Position numbers and translations under genes: made by a program
Assembly: GCF_016863315.1 (NCBI RefSeq)
Contig: NZ_BOOQ01000031.1
Coordinates: forward strand, 62,001-126,000
Length of the DNA stretch: 64,000 nucleotides
Direction of reading: 5' to 3'
From: Planotetraspora silvatica
GTDB lineage: Bacteria; Actinomycetota; Actinomycetes; Streptosporangiales; Streptosporangiaceae
The notes under the pieces: generated by a model
What the model was told of the DNA's origin: nothing
What the model saw: the letters and a program-made list of their open reading frames with translations, nothing else
Databases searched by the model: none
Shown: piece after piece, positions 1 to 8,691 of the stretch
How the letters are laid out: every line of letters starts with the position of its first letter
How positions within the stretch are numbered: the stretch's first letter is position 1

Positions 1-864
1 GAGGCCGACTCACTCAACTGCGTCAAGCGGCTGAGCATGCTCGACCACCTCGTCGTGCAGGACATCTTCCTCACCAAGACGGCGCAGATGGCCGACGTGG
101 TGTTGCCGGCGGCCGCGGCCTGGTGCGAGAGCGACGGCACCTTCACCAACAGCGAGCGGAGGGTGCAGCGGGTCCGCAAGGCGCTGGAGGCGCCCGGCGA
201 GGCCCGCGACGACATCTGGATCCTCTGCGAGCTCGCCCGCCGCCTCGGCCACGACTGGGACTACGACGGCTCCGAGCAGGTGTGGGACGAGCTGCGTGCC
301 GTGTCCCCCGCCCACAAGGGCATGACCTACCAGCGGCTGACCGACCTGCAGGGCATCCAATGGCCGTGCCCGTCGGAGGACGCCCTCGAACCGCCCTTCC
401 TGCACGGGCGGCTGTGGGACCCCGACCCCGCCAAGCGCGGCAGGCTCGCGCCGTTCGCCGTGTTGCGGCACTCTCCCCCGGTCGACCTGCTCGACGAGGA
501 GTACCCGCTGCGGCTCACCACGGGCCGCCGGCTCGACTCCTACAACACCGGCGTGCAGTCGTCGGGCTTCGCCTCGCCGCTGCGGCGGGGGGAGAACATC
601 GAGCTGTCCCCCGAGGACGCGGCGCGGCTCGGCGTCACCGCGGGTGAGGAGGTCAGGATCAGCTCCCGGCGGGGCTCGGTGGTCGCCCCCGTCCACATCG
701 ACCCGGCGCTGCGGCCCGGCCTGGTCTTCATGACCATGCACTTCCCCGACGAGGTCGACACCAACGCCCTCACGATCGAGGCCACCTGCCCCATCGCGGG
801 CACGGCCGAGTTCAAGGCGGCGGCCGTGCGCGTCGACAGGCTCGTGCCCGCGAAGGCCGGGTGA
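1..864 (+). CDS. Formate dehydrogenase molybdopterin catalytic subunit, C-terminal part (5' end outside window)
   Basis: This is the C-terminal part of a molybdopterin-dependent oxidoreductase of the formate dehydrogenase alpha family, which oxidises formate to CO2. The frame is open from base 1, so the start lies upstream. The first visible stretch (LTKTAQMADVVLPAAAAWCE, then a GTFTNSERRVQ segment) is the conserved domain before the cofactor-binding C-terminal domain. That last domain starts near PLRLTTGRRLDSYNTG, carries the molybdopterin-dinucleotide contacts, and ends with the usual hydrophobic and NALT segment. The active-site Cys or Sec is not visible. The next gene starts 7 bases after the stop. 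Linkage to a NuoEF fusion, an iron-sulfur subunit and FdhD supports a soluble NAD-linked enzyme. Confidence 0.9.
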   Translation, partial: EADSLNCVKRLSMLDHLVVQDIFLTKTAQMADVVLPAAAAWCESDGTFTNSERRVQRVRKALEAPGEARDDIWILCELARRLGHDWDYDGSEQVWDELRAVSPAHKGMTYQRLTDLQGIQWPCPSEDALEPPFLHGRLWDPDPAKRGRLAPFAVLRHSPPVDLLDEEYPLRLTTGRRLDSYNTGVQSSGFASPLRRGENIELSPEDAARLGVTAGEEVRISSRRGSVVAPVHIDPALRPGLVFMTMHFPDEVDTNALTIEATCPIAGTAEFKAAAVRVDRLVPAKAG

Positions 865-871
865 CGGGCGC

Positions 872-2701
872 ATGGATCTGCGGTTCCGCGACGTCGAACC
901 CACCCCCGAGGAACGCGCCGCGATCGACGCCGTGCTCGGCCCTCCCCCATCGGCGTGGGAGGGCGGAGCACGCACCGAGGCGGACCTCCGGTTCGCCTCC
1001 GGCGGTCACGCCGCCCGCGAGCGGCGTGACCAGCTCCTCCCCGCGCTCCACGCGGTCAACGACCGGATCGGCTGGATCAGCGAGGGGGCGCTCGACCACA
1101 TCTGCCGCCGGCTGACCGTCCCCCCGGCCGAGGCGTACGGCGTGGCCACGTTCTACTCGCTCTTCTCGGTGAAACCGCGCCCCAAGCGCGTCCTGCACGT
1201 CTGCACCGACCTCGCCTGCCAGGCGCGGGGGGCCGACGCCGTACGGCGCAGCGTCGAGGAGCAGTACGGCCCGCCGGGGGTGTCGTGGACGCCGAGCCCA
1301 TGCCTGGGGTTGTGCGAGCGCGCTCCGGCGGCGCTCGCGCTCGAGGCCGGCGAGACCCCGAAGGCGGCGGTCTACGGCGACCTCCCCCACGACGAGCCCG
1401 TCGACCTGACCGAGCGCGACGAGCCCGCGGCGGAGGCGGCGGTCCCCCAGGCCGGCGACCCGTCCCTGGTGCTGCTGCGCCGCATCGGCAGGGCCGATCC
1501 CGCGAGCCTCGACGACTACCGCGCCAACGGCGGCTACGCCGCGCTGCGCCGCGCCTTCGACCTCGGGCCCGCCGGGGTCATCAGGGAGGTGCTCGAATCC
1601 GGGCTCGTCGGCCGCGGCGGCGCGGCGTTCCCGACCGGGCGCAAGTGGGAGGCGACGGCCCGTCAGCCCGACCACCCCCACTACCTCGTCTGCAACGCCG
1701 ACGAGAGCGAGCCCGGCACCTTCAAGGATCGCGTGATCATGGAGGGCGACCCGTACGCGCTGGTGGAGGCCATGACGGTCGCGGCGTACGCCGTCGGCTG
1801 CCCGAAGGGTTTCATCTATCTGCGCGGCGAGTACCCCAGGGCGCTGCGGCGGCTGGAGCTCGCCATCGCCACCGCACGCTCGCGCGGCTTCCTCGGCGAC
1901 GACATCCTCGGCCACGGCTTCTCCTTCGACATCGAGATCCGCCGGGGCGCGGGCGCCTACATCTGCGGCGAGGAGACCGCCATCTTCAACTCGATCGAGG
2001 GCCATCGCGGCGAGCCGCGCACCAAGCCCCCGTTCCCGGTCGAGAAGGGCCTGTTCGGCAAGCCGACGGTGGTCAACAACGTCGAGACCCTCGTCAACGT
2101 GCTGCCCATCCTGACCATGGGCGCCCCGGCGTACGCCGCGGTGGGCACCCCGTCCTCCACCGGCACCAAGCTGTTCTGCCTGTCGGGTTCGGTGCACAGG
2201 CCCGGCATCTACGAGTTGCCGTTCGGGGCGACCCTGCGCGACCTGCTCGAACTGGCGGGAGGCGCGACCGGCGGCGGCCTGCGGGCGGTCCTGCTGGGCG
2301 GCGCGGCCGGCGCGTTCGTCCGGGCCGACGAACTCGACGTGCCGCTCACGTTCGAGGGCACCCGGGCGGCCGGCGCGACGCTCGGCTCCGGCGTGGTCCT
2401 GGTGCTCGACGACACCGTGGACATGGCCAGGATCCTGCTGCGCATCGCGGAGTTCTTCCGCGACGAGTCATGCGGGCAGTGCGTGCCCTGCCGGGTGGGA
2501 ACCGTACGGCAGGAGGAGGCCCTGCACCGGATCAGCCGGCGGCCCCCGGGCGCCGACTCCGCCGACGACCTCACGCTGCTGCGCGATGTCGGGCGGGCCA
2601 TGCGTGACGCGTCCATCTGCGGACTCGGCCAGACGGCGTGGAACGCGGTCGAGTCCGCCATCGACCGGCTCGGCGTCTTCTCTCCCTCGGAGGCGAAATG
2701 A
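872..2701 (+). CDS. NuoE-NuoF fusion, NAD-reducing diaphorase subunit of formate dehydrogenase
   Basis: A 609-residue flavoprotein subunit passing electrons from the formate-oxidising subunit to NAD+. The N-terminal third is a thioredoxin-like NuoE domain with all four [2Fe-2S] ligands (C111, C116, C144, C148). The rest is NuoF-like. It has the FMN/NADH-binding GRGGAAFPTGRKWE segment at about 247-260, a second glycine-rich segment GAGAYICGEET, and the [4Fe-4S] ligands C534, C537, C540 and C583. NuoE and NuoF are separate proteins in complex I but fused in many NAD-dependent formate dehydrogenases and hydrogenases. The stop overlaps the next start in an ATGA, so translation is probably coupled. 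Confidence 0.92.
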   Translation: MDLRFRDVEPTPEERAAIDAVLGPPPSAWEGGARTEADLRFASGGHAARERRDQLLPALHAVNDRIGWISEGALDHICRRLTVPPAEAYGVATFYSLFSVKPRPKRVLHVCTDLACQARGADAVRRSVEEQYGPPGVSWTPSPCLGLCERAPAALALEAGETPKAAVYGDLPHDEPVDLTERDEPAAEAAVPQAGDPSLVLLRRIGRADPASLDDYRANGGYAALRRAFDLGPAGVIREVLESGLVGRGGAAFPTGRKWEATARQPDHPHYLVCNADESEPGTFKDRVIMEGDPYALVEAMTVAAYAVGCPKGFIYLRGEYPRALRRLELAIATARSRGFLGDDILGHGFSFDIEIRRGAGAYICGEETAIFNSIEGHRGEPRTKPPFPVEKGLFGKPTVVNNVETLVNVLPILTMGAPAYAAVGTPSSTGTKLFCLSGSVHRPGIYELPFGATLRDLLELAGGATGGGLRAVLLGGAAGAFVRADELDVPLTFEGTRAAGATLGSGVVLVLDDTVDMARILLRIAEFFRDESCGQCVPCRVGTVRQEEALHRISRRPPGADSADDLTLLRDVGRAMRDASICGLGQTAWNAVESAIDRLGVFSPSEAK

Positions 2702-3564
2702 CCGTCCCCCTCCAGCCGCCCCGCCGGCTTCTCGAGATCACCGTCGACGGCGAGGCCGTACGGGTCCCGGAAGGCTCGACCATCCTCGACGCGTGCACGG
2801 CCACCGGGACCGGCGTCCCGACCCTCTGCTACGGCGACACGCTCACCCCGAAGAACGCGTGCCGGGTGTGCGTCGTCGAGGTCGAGGGCTCACGGACGCT
2901 CGTGCCCGCCTGCTCGCGCAAGGCGGAGGCCGGCATGGTCGTCGGGACGTCGACCGAGCGGGCCGAGCACAGCCGCAAGGTCGTCCTGGAACTGCTCGCG
3001 TCGTCGGTCGACCTGTCGACCACGCCGCGGGCGGCCGAGTGGATCGAGGAGTACGGCGCGAGACCCGAGCGGTTCGGGCCGGACGCGGCCACGGTCGAGC
3101 AGCCTGTGAAGGTCGACAACGACCTGTACGTGCGCGACTACAACAAGTGCATCCTGTGCTACAAGTGCGTCGACGCCTGTGGCGACCAGTGGCAGAACAG
3201 CTTCGCCATCGCAGTCGCGGGGCGCGGTTTCGACGCGACGATCTCCACCGAGCACGACGCGCCGCTGACCGATTCGGCCTGTGTGTACTGCGGAAACTGC
3301 GTCGAGGTCTGCCCCACGGGGGCGTTGTCGTTCAAGTCCGAGTTCGACATGCGGACCGCCGGCACCTGGAACGAGGCCGAGCAGACGCGGACCACGACGA
3401 TCTGCAGCTACTGCGGCGTGGGCTGCAACCTCACCCTCCACGTCCAGGAGAACCGGATCGTCAAGGTCACCTCGCCGCACGACAACCCGGTGACCCACGG
3501 CAACCTGTGCATCAAGGGGCGCTTCGGGTTCCAGCACGTCCAGAACGTGGCGAGCGATGGGTAG
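2698..3564 (+). CDS. Iron-sulfur subunit matching the N-terminal part of formate dehydrogenase alpha
   Basis: 288 residues with four cofactor-binding modules in order: a plant-type [2Fe-2S] domain (C44, C55, C58, C72), two ferredoxin [4Fe-4S] motifs (C151/154/157/161 and C195/198/201/205), and at the very end the [4Fe-4S] motif that normally opens a molybdopterin enzyme (C236, C239, C243, C271, then IKGRFG). The protein stops 13 residues after C274-region GRFG, where a normal alpha subunit would continue into its molybdopterin domains. The His-Cys3 cluster usually found between the [2Fe-2S] and ferredoxin modules is missing: residues 90-125 contain no cysteine. It looks like the detached N-terminus of the alpha subunit. 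The ATG at 2698 overlaps the preceding stop; fdhD overlaps its end by 8 bases. Confidence 0.88.
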   Translation: MTVPLQPPRRLLEITVDGEAVRVPEGSTILDACTATGTGVPTLCYGDTLTPKNACRVCVVEVEGSRTLVPACSRKAEAGMVVGTSTERAEHSRKVVLELLASSVDLSTTPRAAEWIEEYGARPERFGPDAATVEQPVKVDNDLYVRDYNKCILCYKCVDACGDQWQNSFAIAVAGRGFDATISTEHDAPLTDSACVYCGNCVEVCPTGALSFKSEFDMRTAGTWNEAEQTRTTTICSYCGVGCNLTLHVQENRIVKVTSPHDNPVTHGNLCIKGRFGFQHVQNVASDG

Positions 3565-4390
3565 GGTCACCGTCCAGCGCCGCATCCTGCGGCTGCGCGA
3601 CTCGGCCGCCACGCGCAAGGTCGACATGCTGGCAGCGGAGGAACCGCTGGAGATCCGGCTGAACGGGAGTCCGCTCACCATCACGATGCGGACTCCCGGC
3701 GACGACTTCGACCTCGCCGCGGGGTTCCTCGTGAGCGAGGGGGTCATCGGCTCAGCGGAGGACGTCGACACCATCCGCTACTGCGCCGGGGCGACGGTGG
3801 ACGGCGAGAACACCTACAACGTCCTCGACGTACGGCTCGCGCCCGGCGTCGAGCCCCCGGCCGTCTCGCTGGAGCGCAACTTCTACACCACCTCCTCCTG
3901 CGGGGTGTGCGGCAAGGCCTCGCTCGAAGCGGTCACCACCGTGGCCCGGTGGGAGGTCGCGGGCGATCCCGTACGGCTGGAGCCCGCGCTGATCTCGACC
4001 CTGCCCGACCGGCTCAGATCCGCCCAGCGGGTGTTCGACCGGACCGGCGGCCTGCACGCGGCGGGCCTGTTCACGTCCTCGGGCGAGATGTTGTGCGTGC
4101 GCGAGGACGTCGGGAGGCACAACGCCGTCGACAAGCTGCTGGGCTGGGCGCTGCGCGGCGGCCGGCTCCCCCTGGCCTCCACGGTGCTGATGGTATCGGG
4201 GCGCGCCTCGTTCGAGCTGGTGCAGAAGGCGGTCATGGGCGGTGTCCCGGCGCTCGCCGCCGTGTCCGCTCCCTCGTCGCTGGCCGTCGAGCTCGCCGCG
4301 GAGCGAGGGCTGACGTTGCTGGGCTTCGTCCGCGGCACCTCCATGAACGTCTATGCCGGCGAGGAGAGGATCACGCGGAAGGCCGCCTGA
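3557..4390 (+). CDS. fdhD: FdhD, sulfurtransferase required for formate dehydrogenase activity
   Basis: 277 residues matching the FdhD family, which moves sulfur from a cysteine desulfurase to the molybdenum cofactor of formate dehydrogenase. The sulfur-carrying C-x-x-C is C115-G-V-C118 within [14 protein letters not shown]. Other family segments are present: [16 protein letters not shown] near 50-65, [21 protein letters not shown] and the C-terminal [12 protein letters not shown]. The ATG overlaps the end of the iron-sulfur subunit, so it is the last gene of the formate dehydrogenase operon. It is the only maturation gene in view. Confidence 0.95.
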   Translation: MGRVTVQRRILRLRDSAATRKVDMLAAEEPLEIRLNGSPLTITMRTPGDDFDLAAGFLVSEGVIGSAEDVDTIRYCAGATVDGENTYNVLDVRLAPGVEPPAVSLERNFYTTSSCGVCGKASLEAVTTVARWEVAGDPVRLEPALISTLPDRLRSAQRVFDRTGGLHAAGLFTSSGEMLCVREDVGRHNAVDKLLGWALRGGRLPLASTVLMVSGRASFELVQKAVMGGVPALAAVSAPSSLAVELAAERGLTLLGFVRGTSMNVYAGEERITRKAA

Positions 4391-4395
4391 AATCC

Positions 4396-4419
4396 GAATA
4401 TGCCTTGCCAAGTATATTC
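4396..4419. promoter_or_regulatory. Inverted repeat GAATAT-N12-ATATTC, candidate ArsR operator
   Basis: Perfect 6-base arms at 4396-4401 and 4414-4419, in an AT-rich patch 21 bases upstream of the ArsR-type start. Dyads of this kind are usual binding sites for ArsR repressors that control their own operon. The assignment is from position and symmetry only. Confidence 0.5.
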
Positions 4420-4440
4420 CGGCTATGGCATGTTAAGGGA

Positions 4441-4755
4441 GTGTCCGACGCGATCTGGTCCGTGCTGATCGACCCCAACCGCCGCGCGATGCTCGATCTG
4501 CTGCGCGAGCGTCCCCGCACGGTGGGCGAACTGGTCGATGAGCTCGACCTGACCCAGCCGGCCACGTCCAAGCACCTCAGGGTGCTGCGTGACTCGGGCT
4601 TCGTGCGCGTCCACAAGGACGCGCAACGTCGCGTCTACGCCATCGACCCGGCTCCGCTCGCCGCGCTCGACGCGTGGCTCGCGCCGTACCGGCGGTTGTG
4701 GAACGACCGGCTCGACGCCCTCGGACATCACCTCGACACCACGAAGGAGCCCTGA
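4441..4755 (+). CDS. ArsR-family winged-helix regulator
   Basis: A 104-residue single-domain winged-helix protein. LTQPATSKHLRVLRDSGFV at about 40-58 is the recognition helix region of ArsR proteins, and DAQRRVYAIDP is the beta wing. No metal-binding cysteine pair is seen. It therefore belongs to the ArsR subgroup commonly paired with SRPBCC proteins, not to the metal sensors. The GTG at 4441 is the first usable start in frame. The stop overlaps the next ATG (TGATG). A dyad upstream suggests autoregulation. Confidence 0.88.
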   Translation: MSDAIWSVLIDPNRRAMLDLLRERPRTVGELVDELDLTQPATSKHLRVLRDSGFVRVHKDAQRRVYAIDPAPLAALDAWLAPYRRLWNDRLDALGHHLDTTKEP

Positions 4756-5279
4756 TGGACCGCGGAACGTTCGTCCAGCACGAAGGCCGCCCCGCCGTGC
4801 GCTTCGAGCGCACCTACGCGCACCCGGTCGAGCGGATCTGGGCGGCCGTCGCCACCCCGGAGGGACTGGCCCACTGGTTCCCCTCCAGGGTCGAACTGGA
4901 GCCGCACACCGGGGGAAAGATCACTTTCTCCGACGATCCGAACACCGAGCCGACGGCCGGCACGGTCCTGGCGTTCGAGCCGCCCCTGCGTCTGGCCTTC
5001 TCGTGGGGCGGCGACGAACTGCGCTTCGACCTCGAACCGGTCGACGCGCACCACTGCCGCCTCATCCTGATCAACGTCCTCGAGGCACGGGACACCGCCG
5101 CGCGCAACGCCGCCGGCTGGTCGGTCTGCCTCGCCGAACTCGGCAAGCACCTGTCCGGTGCGCTCACGGACGGACCGCACGGTGAGGCGGCCGAGCCCTG
5201 GAAGCCCCTCTACGACGCGTACGTGGCGTCGGGCATGCCGTACGGCGCGGCCATTCCGGGAGCCCCTTCCGGCGCCTGA
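4755..5279 (+). CDS. SRPBCC (AHSA1-like) domain protein
   Basis: 174 residues with the START/Bet v1-like fold of the AHSA1 group: FERTYAHPVERIWAAVATPEGLAHWFP near the N-terminus, a central G-x-I/T-F-S beta region, and ENAAGWSVCLAEL-type C-terminal helix (here RNAAGWSVCLAEL). These proteins bind hydrophobic ligands; no enzyme activity can be assigned. Translational overlap with the ArsR gene is a recurrent arrangement in actinomycetes, so the pair probably acts as a sensor and effector unit. The C-terminal 35 residues are poorly conserved and low in complexity. Confidence 0.82.
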   Translation: MDRGTFVQHEGRPAVRFERTYAHPVERIWAAVATPEGLAHWFPSRVELEPHTGGKITFSDDPNTEPTAGTVLAFEPPLRLAFSWGGDELRFDLEPVDAHHCRLILINVLEARDTAARNAAGWSVCLAELGKHLSGALTDGPHGEAAEPWKPLYDAYVASGMPYGAAIPGAPSGA

Positions 5280-5799
5280 ACCCGAGGGATCCCGGGTCGT
5301 CGATCCGCGCCGCCGCACGGTCACCCTGAGGCGACCGCGATTGACGCAAAGTTATCGGAATTTGGACCCGCCGCCGTCCTTACACGGGAGATGTCACGGA
5401 TGTAATGTGAGCGTAAATCGGGGGCTCCACCAATGGTTACACCCCGGATTTGGAAGCCAATCGTGCACCGCCTGACGATCAGGGGAGAATCAGGCATGCA
5501 GCACAGACGCGCCCCTCCATGTCCGCCGTCGAAGCCTATGGGCGTCTTCACGTTCCGCCACGTCTTGGCCTGAACGTTCCTCATTAAATGCCGAGCCGCA
5601 CCCGGGCGACGAGTCACCGTTTCCGGCCCGTGGATTCGAGCGGGCTGCGGCATTTCCGTCGACGACGTGTTCTCGCGCGCCGAGAGAGCAATAAGACGCC
5701 TCTCGGTGACACCCGCGCGCCGACGATTCACCGAATGATCCAGGGCGGCTCATCAATGCTGCCCGAACGGAGAAGATTCCACGAAGAAGGGAATTCGGC
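5280..5799. other. Long intergenic leader before the lectin gene
   Basis: About 520 bases with no convincing long gene and lower GC than the surroundings. TTGACG at 5341 could be a -35 element. A 25-codon reading frame at 5496-5573 is preceded by GGGGAGAA and is listed separately. The last 30 bases hold the GAAGAAGG ribosome binding site of the lectin gene. The length suggests a substantial untranslated leader or a regulated promoter. Confidence 0.4.
5496..5573 (+). CDS. Possible 25-residue small protein or leader peptide
   Basis: ATG at 5496 is preceded by a strong ribosome binding site (GGGGAGAA, centred about 8 bases upstream) and opens a 25-codon frame ending at TGA 5571-5573. The peptide begins MQHRRAPPCPP and ends FRHVLA. 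It matches no family I know. The good binding site is the only support, so it may be chance. It lies 230 bases upstream of the lectin gene. Confidence 0.25.
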   Translation: MQHRRAPPCPPSKPMGVFTFRHVLA

Positions 5800-6417
5800 A
5801 TGAGCATGCTTCGCCGGAGGTTCACCCGATTAACCATGGCGCTGATCACCGCGGCCGCCGCCCTCGTGGCCGTGCCACTGGTCACCGCCCAACCCGCTCA
5901 GGCCGCGGCCAGCATCTGCTCGTCCCGCTACGGCGCCGACTGGAACGTCGGCAACCAGGGATTCTGGTGGGGAGCGGCCGCGGCCAGCAGGGCGCAGAGC
6001 ACGCGCATGGTCATCGACATCGCCGGTCCGTCCACGGCCAACGGCGCGTTGTCGCATATTTGGAACTGGTACAACGGCGAAAGCCAGTACTGGTGCCTGC
6101 ACCGCATCAACTTCGCCGACGGCTCGTACGCGTACCAGATGCGGAATTACTACACCGGAAAGTGCCTCGACCTCGTCACGAATCCCGCCAACGGATCCCG
6201 CGTGAAGCAACAGGACTGCAACTCGGGCTATCCGAACCAGCGGTGGGTTCAGGAATACGTAGGCTCGGTGACGACGCCCGAGGGATCGAAGTCCGGTTAT
6301 TCGTTCCGTCGCGACGACACGAACTACTGCCTTGACGTACTGGGTCAGGGAACGGTCGCGGGAACTCCTCTTCAGGTGTGGGGTTGCAAATACTCCGGCA
6401 ACCAGGTGTTCTACTGA
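5800..6417 (+). CDS. Secreted ricin-type beta-trefoil lectin-like protein
   Basis: 205 residues. Residues 1-37 are a Sec signal peptide: MSMLRRRF, a hydrophobic stretch LITAAAALVAVPLV, and cleavage after AQPAQAA. The remainder shows ricin B-lectin features: YYTGKCLDLV and NYCLDVLGQG as the two beta-trefoil C-L-D units, and QQDCNSGYPNQRW as the C-(N)-x-Q-x-W motif. Several Trp and Cys residues in the first half suggest an additional stabilised region. These proteins bind carbohydrate outside the cell; no catalytic domain is attached. The AAGAAGG ribosome binding site fixes the start at 5800. A perfect hairpin follows the stop. Confidence 0.85.
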   Translation: MSMLRRRFTRLTMALITAAAALVAVPLVTAQPAQAAASICSSRYGADWNVGNQGFWWGAAAASRAQSTRMVIDIAGPSTANGALSHIWNWYNGESQYWCLHRINFADGSYAYQMRNYYTGKCLDLVTNPANGSRVKQQDCNSGYPNQRWVQEYVGSVTTPEGSKSGYSFRRDDTNYCLDVLGQGTVAGTPLQVWGCKYSGNQVFY

Positions 6418-6420
6418 CCG

Positions 6421-6446
6421 GAATGAGATCCGCAACGATCTCATTC
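6421..6446 (+). terminator. Hairpin after the lectin gene
   Basis: A perfect 10-base stem, GAATGAGATC paired with GATCTCATTC, with a 6-base loop, begins 4 bases after the lectin stop codon. There is no U-tract, as usual for actinomycete terminators. Confidence 0.7.
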
Positions 6447-6615
6447 TGCCGGACCATTCCGCCGCATAACGGGCCGGTCCGTCGAGATTGAGATCCGAGT
6501 AGTGACCTCCGTACGCCGGCGTGAGTGATTCGCATTCAGCGACGATCCGCGGACCAGGGCGGCATGCAAGAACTCACGCCGGCTTCGGGTATGTACCCCT
6601 TCGGGGGTGGGGGTG

Positions 6616-8082
6616 ATGACCCGGTGTCTGGTGACGGGGGCCACGGGCTACATCGGCGGAAGGCTGGTGCCGCAACTGCTGGACGCCGGTTATGAGGTGC
6701 GGTGCATGGCCAGGGCCGCCGGCAGGCTGCGTGACCAGACCTGGCGCGACCGGGTGGAGGTCCGCGAGGCCGACGCGCTGACGCCCCGGCAGACCCGGGC
6801 CGCACTCGACGGCGTCGAGGTCGCCTATTACCTCATCCACACGATGGGGTCAGGACGCGACTTCGCCAGGAGGGACCGGCGGGCGGCCGAGGTCTTCGCC
6901 TCCGCGGCAGGGGAGGCCGGTGTCCGCCGGATCGTCTACCTCGGCGGCCTCACCACGGCCACCAGGCCGTCGCCGCACATGCGCTCACGGGGAGAGGTCG
7001 AGCGGATCCTGCTCGGCTCCGGTGTCCCGGCCGTCGCGTTCCGCGCAGCGATGATCATCGGCTCGGGGTCGGTGTCGTTCGAGATGTTGCGCCACCTCAC
7101 CGAGCGTCTGCCGATCATGACCACGCCCCGCTGGGTGCGCACGCTGACACAGCCGATCGCGATCAGGGACGTGCTTCGCTACCTGGTGGCCGGCGCGGAA
7201 CTGCCCACCCAGGTGAGCCGGGCCTTCGACATCGGCGGCCCCGACGTCCTGTCCTACGCGGACATGATGCAGGGATACGCCGACGTCGCCGGCCTGCCTC
7301 CACGAGTGATCATCCCCGTGCCGGTGCTCACCCCGCGGTTGTCGAGCTACTGGGTCGGGCTGGTCACTCCGGTGCCCGCCGGAGTCGCCCGCCCGCTCGT
7401 GGAGTCGCTGCGCAACGAGGCGATCTGCCACGAGCACGACATCACCCGGTACGTCCCCGACCTCCCTGAAGGGCTCATCGGATTCCGTCAGGCCGTGGAT
7501 CTGGCCCTCCGGCGGATCAAGGAGGCCGACGTCGCCACCCGCTGGTCGTCGGCCTCGACCCCGGGCGCGCCGAGCGACCCGCTTCCGACGGACCCCGACT
7601 GGGCGGGCGGCAGCCTCTACGTCGACGAACGCAGCAAAGTCGTCGACGCCTCCCCTGCCGCGCTGTGGCAGGTCATCGAGGGCGTCGGAGGCGACAACGG
7701 GTGGTACTCCCTGCCCGTCGCCTGGCGGATCCGCGGGCTGCTGGACCGCCTCATGGGCGGAGTGGGCCTGCGCCGGGGCCGCCGCGACGCCCGCAGGCTG
7801 CGCGTCGGGGACGCGGTCGACTTCTGGCGGGTGGAGGAGATCGTCCCCGGGACGCTGCTCCGGCTGCGCGCCGAGATGCGGCTGCCCGGCCTGGCCTGGC
7901 TGGAGCTCGCCTGCCACGAGGAGGACGGCCGGACGGTCTACCACCAGCGGGCGATCTTCCACCCGCACGGCCTGCTCGGCCACCTCTACTGGCGGGGCAT
8001 CTCCCCCTTGCACGGCCTGATCTTCGGCCGTATGCCGGGCAACGTGGCCAGGGCCGCGGCGCGGCTGCCGCACCCCGTCTGA
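6616..8082 (+). CDS. SDR-type NAD(P)-binding protein fused to a DUF2867 domain
   Basis: 488 residues. The N-terminal 300 residues are an atypical short-chain dehydrogenase: TGATGYIGG at 6-14 is the Rossmann glycine motif, followed by the YYLIHTMGS and VYLGGL segments of the NmrA/complex I 39-kDa-like subgroup, which often lacks catalytic Tyr-Lys function. From about 330 on, LYVDERSKVVDASPAALWQVIEGVGG-type sequence opens a DUF2867 (START-like) domain. This fusion is known in actinobacteria without an established substrate. The ATG at 6616 gives the usual N-terminus; a GTG at 6607 is the alternative. The only good ribosome binding bases are GGGGGT just upstream of 6616. Confidence 0.85.
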   Translation: MTRCLVTGATGYIGGRLVPQLLDAGYEVRCMARAAGRLRDQTWRDRVEVREADALTPRQTRAALDGVEVAYYLIHTMGSGRDFARRDRRAAEVFASAAGEAGVRRIVYLGGLTTATRPSPHMRSRGEVERILLGSGVPAVAFRAAMIIGSGSVSFEMLRHLTERLPIMTTPRWVRTLTQPIAIRDVLRYLVAGAELPTQVSRAFDIGGPDVLSYADMMQGYADVAGLPPRVIIPVPVLTPRLSSYWVGLVTPVPAGVARPLVESLRNEAICHEHDITRYVPDLPEGLIGFRQAVDLALRRIKEADVATRWSSASTPGAPSDPLPTDPDWAGGSLYVDERSKVVDASPAALWQVIEGVGGDNGWYSLPVAWRIRGLLDRLMGGVGLRRGRRDARRLRVGDAVDFWRVEEIVPGTLLRLRAEMRLPGLAWLELACHEEDGRTVYHQRAIFHPHGLLGHLYWRGISPLHGLIFGRMPGNVARAAARLPHPV

Positions 8083-8085
8083 CGG

Positions 8086-8386
8086 TCAGCGGGCGGTCAC
8101 CGCCGGGACCAGGGCTCCCACGGCGTCGGCGTAGTAAATCGATCCGCCCAGGTGGAGGGCGAGCCGGCGGAAGGTCCAGCCGTCGCCGGGCGAGTGGTCG
8201 AGCTGCTCAGGCGTGAGTGCGTCCAGCCGGTCCGTCCAGATCTGGGCGAGGCGGGTGATGCGGCTGCGGGCCTCATCCAGGTCCTGCGCGGTGAAAGGGG
8301 CGAGGTCGGCGGGGGTCGTGGTCGGTCATCGCGGTCACCACCAGCGCGGGCCTGCGGTCATCGGTGATCGGGGATTCGTCGGTCAT
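8086..8386 (-). pseudogene. Frameshifted DinB-like small protein remnant
   Basis: The ATG at 8386 opens a frame that starts MTDESPITDDRRP but stops after 37 codons. One frame over, coding continues from about 8312 as DLAPFTAQDLDEARSRITRL and later GDGWTFRRLALHLGG, ending at the stop 8086-8088. The second part resembles the helices of the DinB/maleylpyruvate-isomerase-like superfamily but has no start codon after its upstream stop. The simplest reading is one gene of about 95 codons broken by a 1-base shift. A sequencing error would give the same picture. Confidence 0.5.
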
Positions 8387-8421
8387 GATCGGTCTCCGTT
8401 TCAGCCAAGGGGCAGCTCTCT

Positions 8422-8460
8422 CGGTTCTCATGGAATCTCTGAAGGTTTCCGTGAGAACGG
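8422..8460. repeat. Inverted repeat between divergent genes
   Basis: Arms at 8422-8435 and 8447-8460 match at 12 of 14 positions, with a perfect core GTTCTCA / TGAGAAC. It lies 36 bases upstream of the broken DinB-like gene, within the 8387-8691 gap before the membrane hydrolase gene. It could be an operator for either gene. I see nothing else in that gap apart from the GGGAGG binding site at its right end. Confidence 0.45.
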
Positions 8461-8691
8461 GAAGAGACGCGGCCATCGGATCGGCCGCGTTCGCTGAGGA
8501 CGCGAGTACGAGGCCGGCCTCGACACCGTAGGCTCCGGAAATTTCGGCGGCCGACGAAGCGCAGCGGCATGCCGTCCAGGTGGCGGGCCTTCGGGAACCG
8601 CGGGAGATCATGTCGCGGAATATCGTGCGTTGCACCGTTCCATATGGTCCAATCGCGGCACAACCGATCAGCGGACCAACGGGAGGCCGTG

